Shown one piece after another: positions 1 through 8,636 of a stretch of DNA of 64,000 nucleotides. The DNA is taken from contig NZ_CP026947.1 in assembly GCF_003065405.1 (NCBI RefSeq), positions 186,001-250,000 on the forward strand. Reading direction: 5' to 3'. Position 1 is the stretch's first letter; each line of letters opens with the position of its first letter. The translations under genes and the position numbers were made by a program. Below the pieces are notes generated by a model. It was given only the letters and a program-made list of their open reading frames with translations. It was not told where the DNA came from and did not search any database. The stretch is from Corynebacterium yudongzhengii (GTDB lineage: Bacteria; Actinomycetota; Actinomycetes; Mycobacteriales; Mycobacteriaceae).

Positions 1-1974
1 GGTGAGCGCCACGTCCGGGGCGCCGAGCAGCAGCATCTGCAGGCTCATGCCCACGCCGACGGTGCCGATGAGCACCGCGCCCGTAAGCCGCGAGCGCGAG
101 AACGCCAGGCCGGCGACGGAGGCGGCGATAAGAAGGAGAGGCACGAGATCGAGGGGGTGCTCGAGGCCTTCAGCACGCGGGGCGGGGGTTACGCCGTCGA
201 TGCCGGAGGTGGCGAAGGTGGTCACCGTGCCGAGGGCGATGATCAGCACCACGATCCACAGCACGTGCCGCGAAGGGTTGAGCGTATCGGCCATGCCGGC
301 CAGCCAGCGCCCGCAGCGGCTGAAGAAGCGGTTGAGGCCGTGGAGGACGTCGTTGCCGGTCGCCGGCAGCAGGTCACGGGATTCGGCCGCGGCGAAGATC
401 CGGCGGCGGGCAAACAGGGCTAAGGTGCCGACGACCAGCACCGCCACCGTAATCAGCAAAGGCGTGGTGATGCCATGCCACAAAGCCAGGTGGACGTGGT
501 GGTCGGTCGGTGCGGCGATGTCGTTGACCGCGGCGCTAAACGGGGTGTCGAGCACCGGGGCGGCGAAGGCCAGCGGGATCGACATCACACCCGGTAGGGC
601 AGCGGGCAGCCAGAGGCTGACCGGGGCCTCGTGGACGTTGGGCAGCGGGCGCGGGCCGTCGAAAAACGTGCCGAACACGATCTTCGCGGAGTACAAAAAC
701 GTCAACAGCGCGGCCACGCCCGCCACCGCGAGCAGCACGGCGGTGCCGACCGAACCCAGCGGGGCATCCGTGAAGGCGGTGAGCATCGACTCCTTCGACA
801 GGAAGCCGAACAGCGGGGGCACGGCGGCCATCGACAGCGCGGCGATGACGGTGGCCACGAACGTGCACGGCATCTTGCGCCACAGCGGGCCCAGGCGGCG
901 GATGTCGCGGCTGCCGGCCTCGTGGTCGACGACGCCGATGAGCATGAACAGGCTCGACTTGAACAGCGCGTGCGCCAGCGTGTGCACGAGCGCGGCGGTC
1001 AGCGCCACCGGCGTGCCAATGCCGATCGTGGCGACGATCCACCCGAGGTGAGAGACCGTCGAATACGCGGTCAAATGCTTCAGGTCGGTCTTCTGGATGG
1101 CGAACAGGGCAGAGACAAAGGCCGTGCCCATGCCGACGATCACCAGCAGGAGGTTCCAGGCGGTGACGTCGGCAAAGATCGTCGAAAAGCGCAGCAGCAC
1201 GTAGACGCCCGCCTTGACGACGGCCGCCGCATGCAGAAACGCCGAGACCGGCGTGGCCGCGGCCATCGCCTCCGGCAGCCAGAAGTGGAACGGAAACTGG
1301 GCGGACTTCGTGAACGCCGAGACCGCGACGAGCACCGCCACCAAGGCCGTGAGCTGCGGGTTGTTCTCCCACGCCGGGGAGGCGAGGATCTCGTTGAGAT
1401 CGGTCGAACCCGCGGTCACCGCGGCGATGGCTAGCGCCGCCAGCAGCGTGAGCCCACCGAAGAACGTGAGGATCAACGTGCGCTGGGCGCCGGCCTCGCC
1501 GCTCGAGCCCGAGCGCGCGATGAGCATGAACGACGCCAGCGAGACCAGCTCCCACGCGACGAACAACACCAGCACATCGCCCGCGAACACCAAAAGCAGA
1601 ATCGAGGCGGTAAACGCGGTCATGAGCGTATAGAAGCTCGTATTCGACCGGCCCTTCGGCAGGTACGCGGCGGAATAGACGAAGACCACCGCGCCGATGA
1701 CCAGCGCGAGCAGGCCAAACAGGGCGGAGAGGGTGTCGGCGTGCAGGGATAACGCGACATCGGCACCCGGGCCCAAGACGTCCTTCGCCCAGACAAGGCG
1801 GTATGTCAACGGCTCGCCGGAGATGATTTCCGGCAGGGCACGGGCCAAAATGACCGCGGCGATGGCGAGCAGGCCGGCTAGCGGCCAGCCCGCGGCGCGG
1901 TCGAAAACGCGGACCCCCACTGGGGCGAGCGCGACCGCCAACGCTGCGATGACAACGACGGCTGCAAGCTCCAT
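1..1974 (-). CDS. mrpA: Na+/H+ antiporter subunit A (MrpA/MnhA), N-terminal 658 residues, runs off the left edge
   Basis: The minus strand is open from an ATG at 1974 to base 1, with GAGG a few bases upstream as ribosome binding site. The translation starts MELAAVVVIAALAVALAPVG and is strongly hydrophobic. It contains long stretches typical of the proton-pumping NADH dehydrogenase-like antiporter family, such as VFAGDVLVLFVAWELVSLAS, and the last codons in view read VGVGMSLQMLLLGAPDVALT, a stretch I recognise from MrpA. The protein would be the large ion-translocating subunit of a multi-subunit monovalent cation/proton antiporter in the cytoplasmic membrane. Full family members are near 950-1000 residues, so about a third lies outside the window. 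The mrpC-D-E-F-G partners would be expected beyond the left edge. Confidence 0.88.
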   Translation of the reverse strand, partial: MELAAVVVIAALAVALAPVGVRVFDRAAGWPLAGLLAIAAVILARALPEIISGEPLTYRLVWAKDVLGPGADVALSLHADTLSALFGLLALVIGAVVFVYSAAYLPKGRSNTSFYTLMTAFTASILLLVFAGDVLVLFVAWELVSLASFMLIARSGSSGEAGAQRTLILTFFGGLTLLAALAIAAVTAGSTDLNEILASPAWENNPQLTALVAVLVAVSAFTKSAQFPFHFWLPEAMAAATPVSAFLHAAAVVKAGVYVLLRFSTIFADVTAWNLLLVIVGMGTAFVSALFAIQKTDLKHLTAYSTVSHLGWIVATIGIGTPVALTAALVHTLAHALFKSSLFMLIGVVDHEAGSRDIRRLGPLWRKMPCTFVATVIAALSMAAVPPLFGFLSKESMLTAFTDAPLGSVGTAVLLAVAGVAALLTFLYSAKIVFGTFFDGPRPLPNVHEAPVSLWLPAALPGVMSIPLAFAAPVLDTPFSAAVNDIAAPTDHHVHLALWHGITTPLLITVAVLVVGTLALFARRRIFAAAESRDLLPATGNDVLHGLNRFFSRCGRWLAGMADTLNPSRHVLWIVVLIIALGTVTTFATSGIDGVTPAPRAEGLEHPLDLVPLLLIAASVAGLAFSRSRLTGAVLIGTVGVGMSLQMLLLGAPDVALT

Positions 1975-2127
1975 CGGCACCTCAACTATCCACTTATTAC
2001 GTGTGTATTGCGTGTGTATTTATGTGTTTCAGTATGGCGTTGTACTACGACCATGAGGCTACACCTGGTGGCTTACGTGCAGTTATTCGCGTCACGTACC
2101 GGGCGCTGGGGCAGTTTTTGGTGGCAA

Positions 2128-2167
2128 GAAAAAGGCCCGGCCGCCGGAGTGTTTTCCGGTGGCCGGG
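2128..2167 (-). terminator. Rho-independent terminator downstream of tRNA-Pro
   Basis: On the minus strand a 12-bp GC-rich stem (2156-2167 with 2136-2147, one wobble) closes a short A-rich loop and is followed by a T-rich run. It starts a few bases beyond the tRNA-Pro 3' end and would end that transcript. Confidence 0.8.
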
Positions 2168-2171
2168 TGCG

Positions 2172-2248
2172 TGGTCGGGATAACAGGATTTGAACCTGCG
2201 ACCTCCTCGTCCCGAACGAGGCGCGCTACCAAGCTGCGCCATATCCCG
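2172..2248 (-). tRNA. tRNA-Pro(CGG)
   Basis: Full cloverleaf of 77 nt including an encoded CCA. The acceptor stem is CGGGATA/TATCCCG, the anticodon stem CCTCG/CGAGG closes loop TTCGGGA with anticodon CGG (complement of 2212-2214), and the T arm carries GGTTCAAATCC. It decodes the proline codon CCG. Confidence 0.95.
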
Positions 2249-2297
2249 TGGAACTACGATGACCGGCCTTCTTTGTGTGGGCCCGTCTTCGCGGTAC

Positions 2298-2333
2298 CTG
2301 GAATACCTTAACGTACCCTCCCGCAGGCGACAA
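2298..2333 (-). promoter_or_regulatory. Probable promoter of tRNA-Pro
   Basis: Reading the minus strand, TTGTCG (complement of 2328-2333) and TAAGGT (complement of 2305-2310) are separated by exactly 17 bases, giving a start about 50 nt upstream of the tRNA 5' end. This is inferred from spacing and match only. Confidence 0.45.
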
Positions 2334-2409
2334 AATCCCTGCGTGGGGTGGATGGTGTGGGTGCCTATCCTTTCGGGGTGCTGTGTTGCGCTTGTGCTGG
2401 TCGCGGATG

Positions 2410-2583
2410 TGTTGGTTGCGGATGTGTGGGCTCAGTCCGGGTCGAGGTTGGTTTTGTGGAACCTGCATGGCACTCGAACGGAAATGCTTGAAGGAAGAAC
2501 CTTGAAGGGTTTGGAGTCAGGCCGTTTTCTTGCGCAAAACCTTGAAGGGTGCGCCCCTCAAGCATCTTCCTTTAAGGGTTTGT
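2410..2583. repeat. Dispersed intergenic repeat F, copy 1
   Basis: A roughly 170-bp block rich in CTTGAAGG and its complement. It matches, in inverted orientation, the block at 59843-60005: both contain the segments TTTTCTTGCGCAAAACCTTG (or a close variant) and CTTGAAGGAAGA, and the similarity continues through the flanking CGTTCGA and GGACT sequences. No convincing coding content. Both copies sit next to the doublet repeat described at 2672-3182 and 59442-59757. The stretch 2249-2410 shows nothing beyond the tRNA promoter. Confidence 0.75.
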
Positions 2584-2671
2584 GTAGCGGTGACGTGGGC
2601 GCGCGCCGGAAAGGGGGGCCTGTAGAACGTCGGGCACCTTGGTATACATGAGGCGGTACCGCGTTCGCACG

Positions 2672-3182
2672 CCTGGTCGAAAGGAGTTGGTTCGAAAGGA
2701 GTCCCGCGCGGTCGAAACGAGTAGTCCTTTAGGGGTGGCTGCTTTCGACCAGCGATAGCGCTGTATGGCGGCGGTAGGCGCGCCGACGGCGGGAGCCTTA
2801 AGGAAGAGGCTGCTGGGGCGGATGGGGCGACCGCCCGGCAATGCTAGTCGCCTGCCCCTTCGAAACCTCATGGTGCGATTGTGCTGGTCGAAATCATCCC
2901 TATAGAAAGGGGTCCCGCGCGGTCGAAACGAGTAGTCCTTTAGGGGTGGCTGCTTTCGACCAGCGATAGCGCTGTATGGCGGCGGTAGGCGCGCCGACAG
3001 TGGGAGCCTTAAGGAAGAGGCTGCTGGGGCGGATGGGGCGACCGCCCGGCAATGCTGGCCGCCTGCCCTTCGAAGCCTCATGTTGCGATTGTGCTGGTCG
3101 AAATCATCCCTATAGAAAGGGGTCCCGCGCGGTCGAAACGAGTAGTCCTTTAGGGGTGGCTGCTTTCGACCAGCGATAGCGC
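2672..3182. repeat. Palindromic arm repeat, site A: three arms
   Basis: Three arms of about 90 bp lie at 2672-2761, 2882-2972 and 3092-3182, with 211 and 210 bp between equivalent points. Each arm starts near CTGGTCGAAA, ends near TTTCGACCAGCGATAGCGC and carries the asymmetric core CCCGCGCGGTCGAAA. Arms 2 and 3 and the spacers before them are nearly identical, which indicates a recent tandem duplication of the roughly 210-bp unit. The rest of 2584-3222 is spacer without a supportable gene. The open frames here translate the repeat itself. Confidence 0.9.
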
Positions 3183-3222
3183 GGCATGCCAACTCGCGCC
3201 CCAACGCAACCCCGCGCCAGGC

Positions 3223-4161
3223 CTACTTCCGTTCGGTCAGCCGCAGCAGCGTTGCCGAGGGGCGGCAGAAGAAACGGAAGGGCGCGTACTTCGAGGTGCC
3301 CAGGCCGTTGGAGATGTGCAGTGCCATGCCGTCGAAGTCGTGCAGTCCCTGCGCGCGGGCGCGATCGATGCCGGAGTTGGTGACCAGCGCTTTTGAGCCC
3401 GGCAGGCAGAACTGACCGCCGTGGGTGTGGCCGGCCAGGGCGAGGTCGTAGCCGTCGTCGGCGAAGCGGCGCAGCACCCGCGGGTACGGGGCATGCAGCA
3501 GGGCGAGGGCGAGATCGGAGTCTTCGTTTGGCGGGCCGGCGATGGTCTCGTAGTCGTCGAGGTCGTGGTGTGGGTCGTCGACACCTGCTACCGCCAGGCG
3601 CAGCGGGCCGGCCTTGAACTCGGGGCGGGTGTGCGTGGCGTCGTGCCAGCCGCGCTCGATGAACACCGCACGCATGTCCTTCCACGGCAACTCGACATAG
3701 GACGGGGTGCGCTTCTTCTTCGTCAGGTAGGTCAGCGGGTTGACCATGCGCGGCGCCCAATAGTCATTGGTGCCGAAGACGAACAGCCCCGGCCGGTTGA
3801 GCAGGGGATCGAGGGCGGCGATGGTATCGGGCACCGCGCGGGCATCCGACAGGTTATCGCCGGTGTTGACCACCAGATCCGGCTGCAGAGAATCCAGGGC
3901 GGAGACCCACGCGATCTTGTCCTCCTGGCCCGGAATCATGTGCAGATCCGAGATATGCAGGAGCCGGAACTCGCCTCTGCCGCGCAGAGAACCCGCGGGC
4001 AGAAGCGGTATGGTCAGCTGCTTCAACTCGAAGTTATGCAGTTCCCGGTTGCCCCAGTAGAGGAACCCGGCCCCGGCTGCGAGACCAGCGGCGCCGGCGG
4101 CGGCAAGCCCGGCCGCCCACCGCCGGGAGGTGGAGTCGTGATCGGAGTTGGAAAAATTCAC
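3223..4161 (-). CDS. Membrane-anchored metallophosphoesterase
   Basis: 312 residues. A hydrophobic segment at about residues 15-36 should anchor the protein in the membrane. The calcineurin-like fold motifs follow in order: HISDLHM (D72, H74), NTGDN (D102), FGTND (N132), a lone His in LLHAP and GHTHGGQ near residue 244. These supply the two-metal site of the metallophosphoesterase superfamily, in which GTND replaces the usual GNHD. The substrate cannot be told from sequence. Related actinobacterial proteins beside class A penicillin-binding protein genes are annotated only as metallophosphoesterases. It is co-oriented with the penicillin-binding protein gene 58 bases upstream, so the two may be co-transcribed. 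Confidence 0.88.
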   Translation of the reverse strand: MNFSNSDHDSTSRRWAAGLAAAGAAGLAAGAGFLYWGNRELHNFELKQLTIPLLPAGSLRGRGEFRLLHISDLHMIPGQEDKIAWVSALDSLQPDLVVNTGDNLSDARAVPDTIAALDPLLNRPGLFVFGTNDYWAPRMVNPLTYLTKKKRTPSYVELPWKDMRAVFIERGWHDATHTRPEFKAGPLRLAVAGVDDPHHDLDDYETIAGPPNEDSDLALALLHAPYPRVLRRFADDGYDLALAGHTHGGQFCLPGSKALVTNSGIDRARAQGLHDFDGMALHISNGLGTSKYAPFRFFCRPSATLLRLTERK

Positions 4162-4219
4162 TGCTCCAGCTTAACGGTGAGCGCATCAATGATCAGAGAA
4201 ATGATCAGAGAGATGATGC

Positions 4220-6658
4220 TTACAGGCCGAACTGGTTGCGAAGATCGTTGCCCAAAGACTCGAGTTCCTCGCGTAGGCGGTCCAGCTCCTCCGTCGAGGG
4301 ACCCTGTGGGGGCTCCGGCGCCGAGGGCGGGGTGTCGTCGCCTGCGGAATCGCCGCCGGCCGGCTGGTCGGAGGCGTTGTCGGAGGCCCCGCCGCCGCTC
4401 GGGGACTGGCCGTTGGAGAGGATCAGGGTGACGGCCTGTTCGCCGTCGATACGCTCGACGGCCACGACGGTGCCAGCCGGCAGGTCGCTGTTGATCCGCT
4501 GGACTGAAGAGATCTCGAAGCCTTCGTCCTCGAGGGCGGCGCGGGCTGCCGATTCGTCCGATCCAGCGAGGTCGGCGAAGAGCTCTTCGGCAGCCCCTTC
4601 CCTAAAATTTCCGGCGGGCCCACCTGCGACGCCGGCGCCGATGGCCTGCGGAATCCTCTGGTGCAGCGTGAAGTACGTCTGCGCGGGCTCCTGGCCGCCG
4701 TAGAGGTTGCCGGCGCCACACTGGCGGACCGGGGAGGTGCACAGCGGGGAGGTGCCGGTGCCGTCGTTGAAGATGTACGGCGCGGCGGCGATCGCGTTGT
4801 TGAAGCCCAAGAAGGCCGAGGACTGGTTGGACTCGGTGGTACCGGTCTTGGCGGCGGCGACGTCGCCGAAGCCGGTCGCCTGGGCCGCGTTGCGGGCGGT
4901 GCCCTCGGTGACGTCGGAGACCATGGCCTGCGACAGGGCATTCGCCAGCTCCGGCTCGACGACCTGCTCGCACTCCGGGCGCTCTAAGTGCAGCTCCTCG
5001 CCGTCGCGCGTCTCGACGGTCGCGATCGGGTTCGGCTCACACCAGCGACCCTGCGAGCTCAGCGTGGCACCCACGTTGGACAGCTCCAGAGCGTTCACGG
5101 CCGTCGGGCCCAGGGTGTAGGAACCGAGGTTGGCTTTCTTGAAGTAGTCGGCGATGGAGTAGTCCTCGTTGTAGGATTGCGGCGCCTCATAAGAGCGCAG
5201 GCCCAGCTTGACGGACATGTCGACGACGGCGGGGACGCCGACTTCGTCGATAAGCATGACGAACGTGGTGTTCGGCGAATAGGCCAGCGCCTCCTCTAGG
5301 GTCATCTGGTCCTGGTAGGTGCCGGCGTTTTCCACGCAGTAGGTGTTCGCCGGGCAGTTGGCGGCGCCGCCGGCACCTAAACCTTGAGCCTCGTAGCGCT
5401 CCGGCACGGGGAGCACGTCGTTGAGGCCGCGGCCGGCCTCCATCGCCGCGGCGGCGGTGAAGATCTTGAACACCGAGCCGGCGCCGTTGCCAACCAGCGA
5501 GGTCGGCTGCGGCAGGTAGGTCTCGCCGGCCTCCAGATCGAGGCCGTAGTTACGCGAGGAGGTCATCGCCCGGATCGGGCGCGAATCGGTGCCTGGCTCG
5601 ACGACGTTGAGGACCTCGGCCACGCCCGGCTGGGCGGGATCGACCATCGAGGTCACGGTGTCGTGGGCGGCGTCCTGGGCGGTCGGGTCCAGGGTGGTGG
5701 TGATCGTGAGCTCGTCGTTGAGGATCTGCTCCTCGCTGATGCCCTTGGCCTCGAGGTAGTTGATCACGTAGTCGCAGAAGAAGCCGCGGTCGCCGGCGGC
5801 GATGCAGCCGTTGCCCAGCAGCGCCGGAGATTCGAGCACGCCGAGCGGCTCGGCGGCCCAGGCGTCGGCATCTTCCTGGGAAATCGCACCGTATTCCACC
5901 ATCGCCTGCAGCACCGTGTTGCGGCGCTCGATCACCGCGTCGGTGTTGGTGTACGGGTTCAAGTACTCCGAGGACTGCACCATGCCGGCGAGCATCGCGG
6001 CTTGCGGGACGCTGAGATCCGAGGCCGGAATACCGAAGTAGGTCCGGGCGGCAGCCTCGACGCCGTAGGCGTGGTTACCGAAGGGCACGACGTTGAGGTA
6101 GCGGGTGAGCACCTCGTCCTTGGTCAATTCCTTATCGAGCTGCGCGGCCATCCGCATCTCCCGCAGCTTGCGGGGAATCGACTGCTCCGTGGCCGCCGCC
6201 TGGGCCTCCGTGCTGTCCGCGGCGACGTGCAGGAGGTAGTTCTTCACATACTGCTGATTAATGGTCGACGCGCCCTCCTCGACGCCGCCGGCCATCAAGT
6301 TCGTGACCATCGCGCGGGCGAAGCCCTGGAAGTCGACGCCCTCGTGCTCGTAGAAGCGCCGGTCCTCGATCGCGACGATCGCATCCTTCATCGCCTGCGA
6401 GATCTGATCGCCGCTGACCGGGTGCCGACGCTGATCATAAACGTGCGCGATCAGCGTGCCCGTGCGGTCGTTGATGGTGGTCACACCAGGCAGTTCCTCC
6501 GCCGTCATGTCGGCGAGGTTGGACTGCATGGTCTCGTTGGTGCGCTGGACGGCCGCCCCTGAAATGCCCGCTACGGGGGCCAGGGCCAGGGCGATGAGCA
6601 GGCCTGCGACCACGGTGGCGATCAGAATCCTGAGGAGGGAGGAGCTGCGAACGTTCAT
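4220..6658 (-). CDS. Class A penicillin-binding protein (bifunctional peptidoglycan glycosyltransferase/transpeptidase) with PASTA domain
   Basis: 812 residues from an ATG at 6658. The open frame extends further up but that part lacks family similarity. A membrane segment (about residues 8-30) leads to a glycosyltransferase-51 domain with EDRRFYEHEG (catalytic Glu 98) and GASTINQQYVKN. The transpeptidase domain has S395-x-x-K (SVFK, where most relatives have STFK), SPN at 461-463 and KTG at 604-606. A single PASTA-like domain occupies about 715-765, then a Ser/Pro/Gly-rich linker and a short charged helix end the protein. It polymerises and cross-links peptidoglycan outside the membrane. Gene order (next to whcA) matches M. 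tuberculosis ponA2 and, as I recall it, the C. glutamicum PBP1a gene. Confidence 0.92.
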   Translation of the reverse strand: MNVRSSSLLRILIATVVAGLLIALALAPVAGISGAAVQRTNETMQSNLADMTAEELPGVTTINDRTGTLIAHVYDQRRHPVSGDQISQAMKDAIVAIEDRRFYEHEGVDFQGFARAMVTNLMAGGVEEGASTINQQYVKNYLLHVAADSTEAQAAATEQSIPRKLREMRMAAQLDKELTKDEVLTRYLNVVPFGNHAYGVEAAARTYFGIPASDLSVPQAAMLAGMVQSSEYLNPYTNTDAVIERRNTVLQAMVEYGAISQEDADAWAAEPLGVLESPALLGNGCIAAGDRGFFCDYVINYLEAKGISEEQILNDELTITTTLDPTAQDAAHDTVTSMVDPAQPGVAEVLNVVEPGTDSRPIRAMTSSRNYGLDLEAGETYLPQPTSLVGNGAGSVFKIFTAAAAMEAGRGLNDVLPVPERYEAQGLGAGGAANCPANTYCVENAGTYQDQMTLEEALAYSPNTTFVMLIDEVGVPAVVDMSVKLGLRSYEAPQSYNEDYSIADYFKKANLGSYTLGPTAVNALELSNVGATLSSQGRWCEPNPIATVETRDGEELHLERPECEQVVEPELANALSQAMVSDVTEGTARNAAQATGFGDVAAAKTGTTESNQSSAFLGFNNAIAAAPYIFNDGTGTSPLCTSPVRQCGAGNLYGGQEPAQTYFTLHQRIPQAIGAGVAGGPAGNFREGAAEELFADLAGSDESAARAALEDEGFEISSVQRINSDLPAGTVVAVERIDGEQAVTLILSNGQSPSGGGASDNASDQPAGGDSAGDDTPPSAPEPPQGPSTEELDRLREELESLGNDLRNQFGL

Positions 6659-6797
6659 CCCCGTTACCTTACGGTGTGTACATGGGAAGGGGAACCACTC
6701 GGTACCCCCGAGATGTGTGACGTATTCGACGGTCTGCAAAATCTGTGAAAAACTACACCGCACAACCGCTCAGGTGATGCGACTAGAAAGGATCGTC

Positions 6798-7136
6798 ATG
6801 ACCGCGAGGGTCACACCGGAATACCAGCAGGACAGTCGGGTTCCCGAAGACTACCTGCGCTCGCAGTGGGTTACCCGCGCCCACTGCCGCGGAGGGGACC
6901 CGGACGTGTTGTTCGTCCGCGGCGCCGAACAGCGTGGCGTGGCCGCCACGGTATGTCGCCGCTGCCCGGTGAAGACCCAGTGTCTGGCCGACGCCCTCGA
7001 CAACCGCGTCGAGTTTGGCGTCTGGGGCGGGCTCACCGAACGCCAGCGCCGCGCGCTGCTGCGCGCCAACCCTGAAGTCAGGTCCTGGACGCACTTCCTC
7101 GCTCACGGCGGCAGCGTCGAAGCGTTGGCGAAATAA
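6798..7136 (+). CDS. whcA: WhiB-family iron-sulphur regulator, WhcA/WhiB4 type
   Basis: 112 residues from the ATG at 6798, chosen because GAAAGG lies 6 bases upstream. An in-frame ATG at 6777 would add seven residues without similarity. Four cysteines (C30, C53, C56, C62) in the C-Xn-C-x2-C-x5-C arrangement would hold a 4Fe-4S cluster, and the GVWGGLTE turn that follows (residues 74-81) and the basic ERQRRALLR helix are the family signature. WhiB proteins bind the principal sigma factor and adjust transcription in response to redox state. WhcA in C. glutamicum is reported to restrain the oxidative stress response. Divergent from the penicillin-binding protein gene, as whiB4 is from ponA2 in mycobacteria. 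The two anion-transport ATPase genes found next to whiB4 in M. tuberculosis are absent here. Confidence 0.92.
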   Translation: MTARVTPEYQQDSRVPEDYLRSQWVTRAHCRGGDPDVLFVRGAEQRGVAATVCRRCPVKTQCLADALDNRVEFGVWGGLTERQRRALLRANPEVRSWTHFLAHGGSVEALAK

Positions 7137-7152
7137 TCGCTAGAGTGGCCCC

Positions 7153-7311
7153 ATGACGACTTGGGAGTATGCGACCGTACCGCTATTAAGCCACGCGACC
7201 ACCCAGATCCTCAACACTTGGGGTGAAGATGGCTGGGAGCTGGTCACCGTCACCCCGGGGCCGAACCCGGAGAACTCGATCGCCTTTATGAAGCGGGAGG
7301 TTAGTGAATAA
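7153..7311 (+). CDS. Small DUF4177-like protein
   Basis: 52 residues starting MTTWEYATVPLLSHATTQIL and ending MKREVSE. Its stop codon overlaps the RidA start (TAATG), a strong sign of translation. The WEY...LLNTWGEDGWELV pattern matches the short DUF4177 family found in actinobacteria next to RidA genes (Rv3678A in M. tuberculosis, from memory). No function is known. The 17-base gap to whcA suggests one operon. Confidence 0.82.
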   Translation: MTTWEYATVPLLSHATTQILNTWGEDGWELVTVTPGPNPENSIAFMKREVSE

Positions 7312-7769
7312 TGACTGCAACGGAGAATCTGCAGAAGCTCGGCATCGAACTGCCGAAGGTGGTGGCCCCGCTGGCCGCCTACCAGCCGACCACGCGCGTG
7401 GGAAACCAGGTGTGGACCTCCGGCCAGCTGCCAATTATCGACGGCTCGCTCGCCGCCACTGGCAAGGTCGGCGCGGAGGTCGCCGAGGACAAGGCTCAGG
7501 AGCTCGCCCGCGCCGCCGCGCTCAACGCCCTGGCCGCGATCGACGCTGAGGTGGGCATCGACAACGTCGCCCGCGTGCTCAAGGTCGTCGTTTACGTCGC
7601 CTCCGACCCGCAGTTCTACAACCAGCCGGAGGTTGCCAACGGCGCGTCGAACCTGATGGGCGACGTATTCGGCGATAACGGCACCCACGTGCGTTCGGCC
7701 GTCGGCACCGCCGTGCTGCCGAAGGATGCGCCGGTGGAGGTTGAGGTCGTCGCCGAGGTCAACGACTAA
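7311..7769 (+). CDS. RidA/YjgF family protein, probable enamine/imine deaminase
   Basis: 152 residues, overlapping the upstream small gene by one base. The YjgF fold is recognisable from AAYQPTTRVGNQVWTSGQLP at the N-terminus and, near the C-terminus, HVRSAVGTAVLPKDAPVEVE, including the Arg and Gly positions of the trimer-interface pocket. Classical RidA hydrolyses reactive 2-aminoacrylate and related enamines formed by PLP enzymes. This longer variant, with about 20 extra N-terminal residues, belongs to the group next to whiB4 and glxR in Actinobacteria, for which the substrate is not established. It is followed after 51 bases by a beta-lactamase-fold hydrolase in the same direction. Confidence 0.88.
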   Translation: MTATENLQKLGIELPKVVAPLAAYQPTTRVGNQVWTSGQLPIIDGSLAATGKVGAEVAEDKAQELARAAALNALAAIDAEVGIDNVARVLKVVVYVASDPQFYNQPEVANGASNLMGDVFGDNGTHVRSAVGTAVLPKDAPVEVEVVAEVND

Positions 7770-7820
7770 AGCCTGCTTGTAGTTGGAGGGAATCCACAGG
7801 TTAGCGGTAGGCTGGGAGGC

Positions 7821-8636
7821 ATGGAGCACCCCGCTTACAATCAGCTGCGCCCGGTGACGGAGTCCGCGGCCGTCGTTCTTTGTGGTAACCCCAGCTACGC
7901 TGCCCTGGAGGGCACCAATTCCTGGATCATCCGCGTCCCCGAAGACGAAATCTCGGTGGTCATCGACCCAGGGCCCGAGGACGAGGGGCACCTCAACATC
8001 CTCGCTGCCCAGGGCGAGAAGGTGGCGCTGGTGCTGCTCACCCACCGCCACCACGACCACGCGGATAGTGCCCTGCGCTTCCGCCAGCTCACTGGCGCCC
8101 CGGTGCGCGCCTTCGACGAGCGTTACTGCGAGGGCGGGGAGCCGCTTCGCGACGGTGAAATCATCACCTTCGACGAACTCACCCCCCAAATCGAGGTCGT
8201 GCACACCCCGGGACACACCCAGGACTCGGCCTCCTTTTTCATTCACTCCGGCGAGCTCGGGGAAGACTCCCTCGAAGGCATCGTTACCGGAGACACCATC
8301 GCCGGCCGGCACACGACCATGATCTCCGAGACCGACGGCGACCTGGGGAAGTACCTGGTTTCGCTGGAGATGCTCGAAAAGCGCGGCAAAGACGTCACCC
8401 TGCTGCCCGGCCACGGCGCGGAGCTACCCGATGTCTCCGCCATGGCCCGGAAGTACATCGACCGCCGCCACTACCGCCTCGACCAGATCCGCGAGCAGTG
8501 GGAGAAGCACGGGCGTGAAGTCACCGTCGACAAGCTTGTCGACGAGATGTACCAGGACGTCGACCCCGTCCTGCGCGGCGCCGCCGAGCAGTCGACCCGG
8601 GTGGCGCTGCGCTACCTAGAGGCGGAAGGCGCCTAG
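7821..8636 (+). CDS. Metallo-beta-lactamase fold hydrolase (LACTB2-like)
   Basis: 271 residues. The metal-binding motif THRHHDH (H75, H77, D79, H80), the later VVHTPGHTQDS, GDTIAG and LLPGHG elements and a C-terminal helical tail are those of the glyoxalase II/LACTB2 branch. LACTB2 proteins include single-strand-specific endoribonucleases, but the family is broad and the substrate here is unknown. It is syntenic with Rv3677c of M. tuberculosis. The 3' end overlaps the convergent monooxygenase gene by four bases. Confidence 0.87.
   Translation: MEHPAYNQLRPVTESAAVVLCGNPSYAALEGTNSWIIRVPEDEISVVIDPGPEDEGHLNILAAQGEKVALVLLTHRHHDHADSALRFRQLTGAPVRAFDERYCEGGEPLRDGEIITFDELTPQIEVVHTPGHTQDSASFFIHSGELGEDSLEGIVTGDTIAGRHTTMISETDGDLGKYLVSLEMLEKRGKDVTLLPGHGAELPDVSAMARKYIDRRHYRLDQIREQWEKHGREVTVDKLVDEMYQDVDPVLRGAAEQSTRVALRYLEAEGA

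Noticed and set aside
2..1555. Long plus-strand and minus-strand frames opposite or offset from the Mrp antiporter gene (2-1051 plus, 631-1434 plus, 536-1555 minus)
   Set aside because: Their translations are Arg/Ala/Gly/Pro-rich shadow sequence, whereas the frame ending at base 1 on the minus strand gives a coherent membrane transporter.
2672..3182. CRISPR array
   Set aside because: Units are about 90 bp palindromic arms at 210-bp spacing with similar spacers, not 25-40 bp direct repeats with unique spacers, and no cas genes are present.
2572..3760. Minus-strand frames through the 2.6-3.2 kb repeats that look like a repetitive protein
   Set aside because: The repeats are DNA-level palindromes; the same sequence appears in intergenic sites in other frames, and no start signal supports translation.
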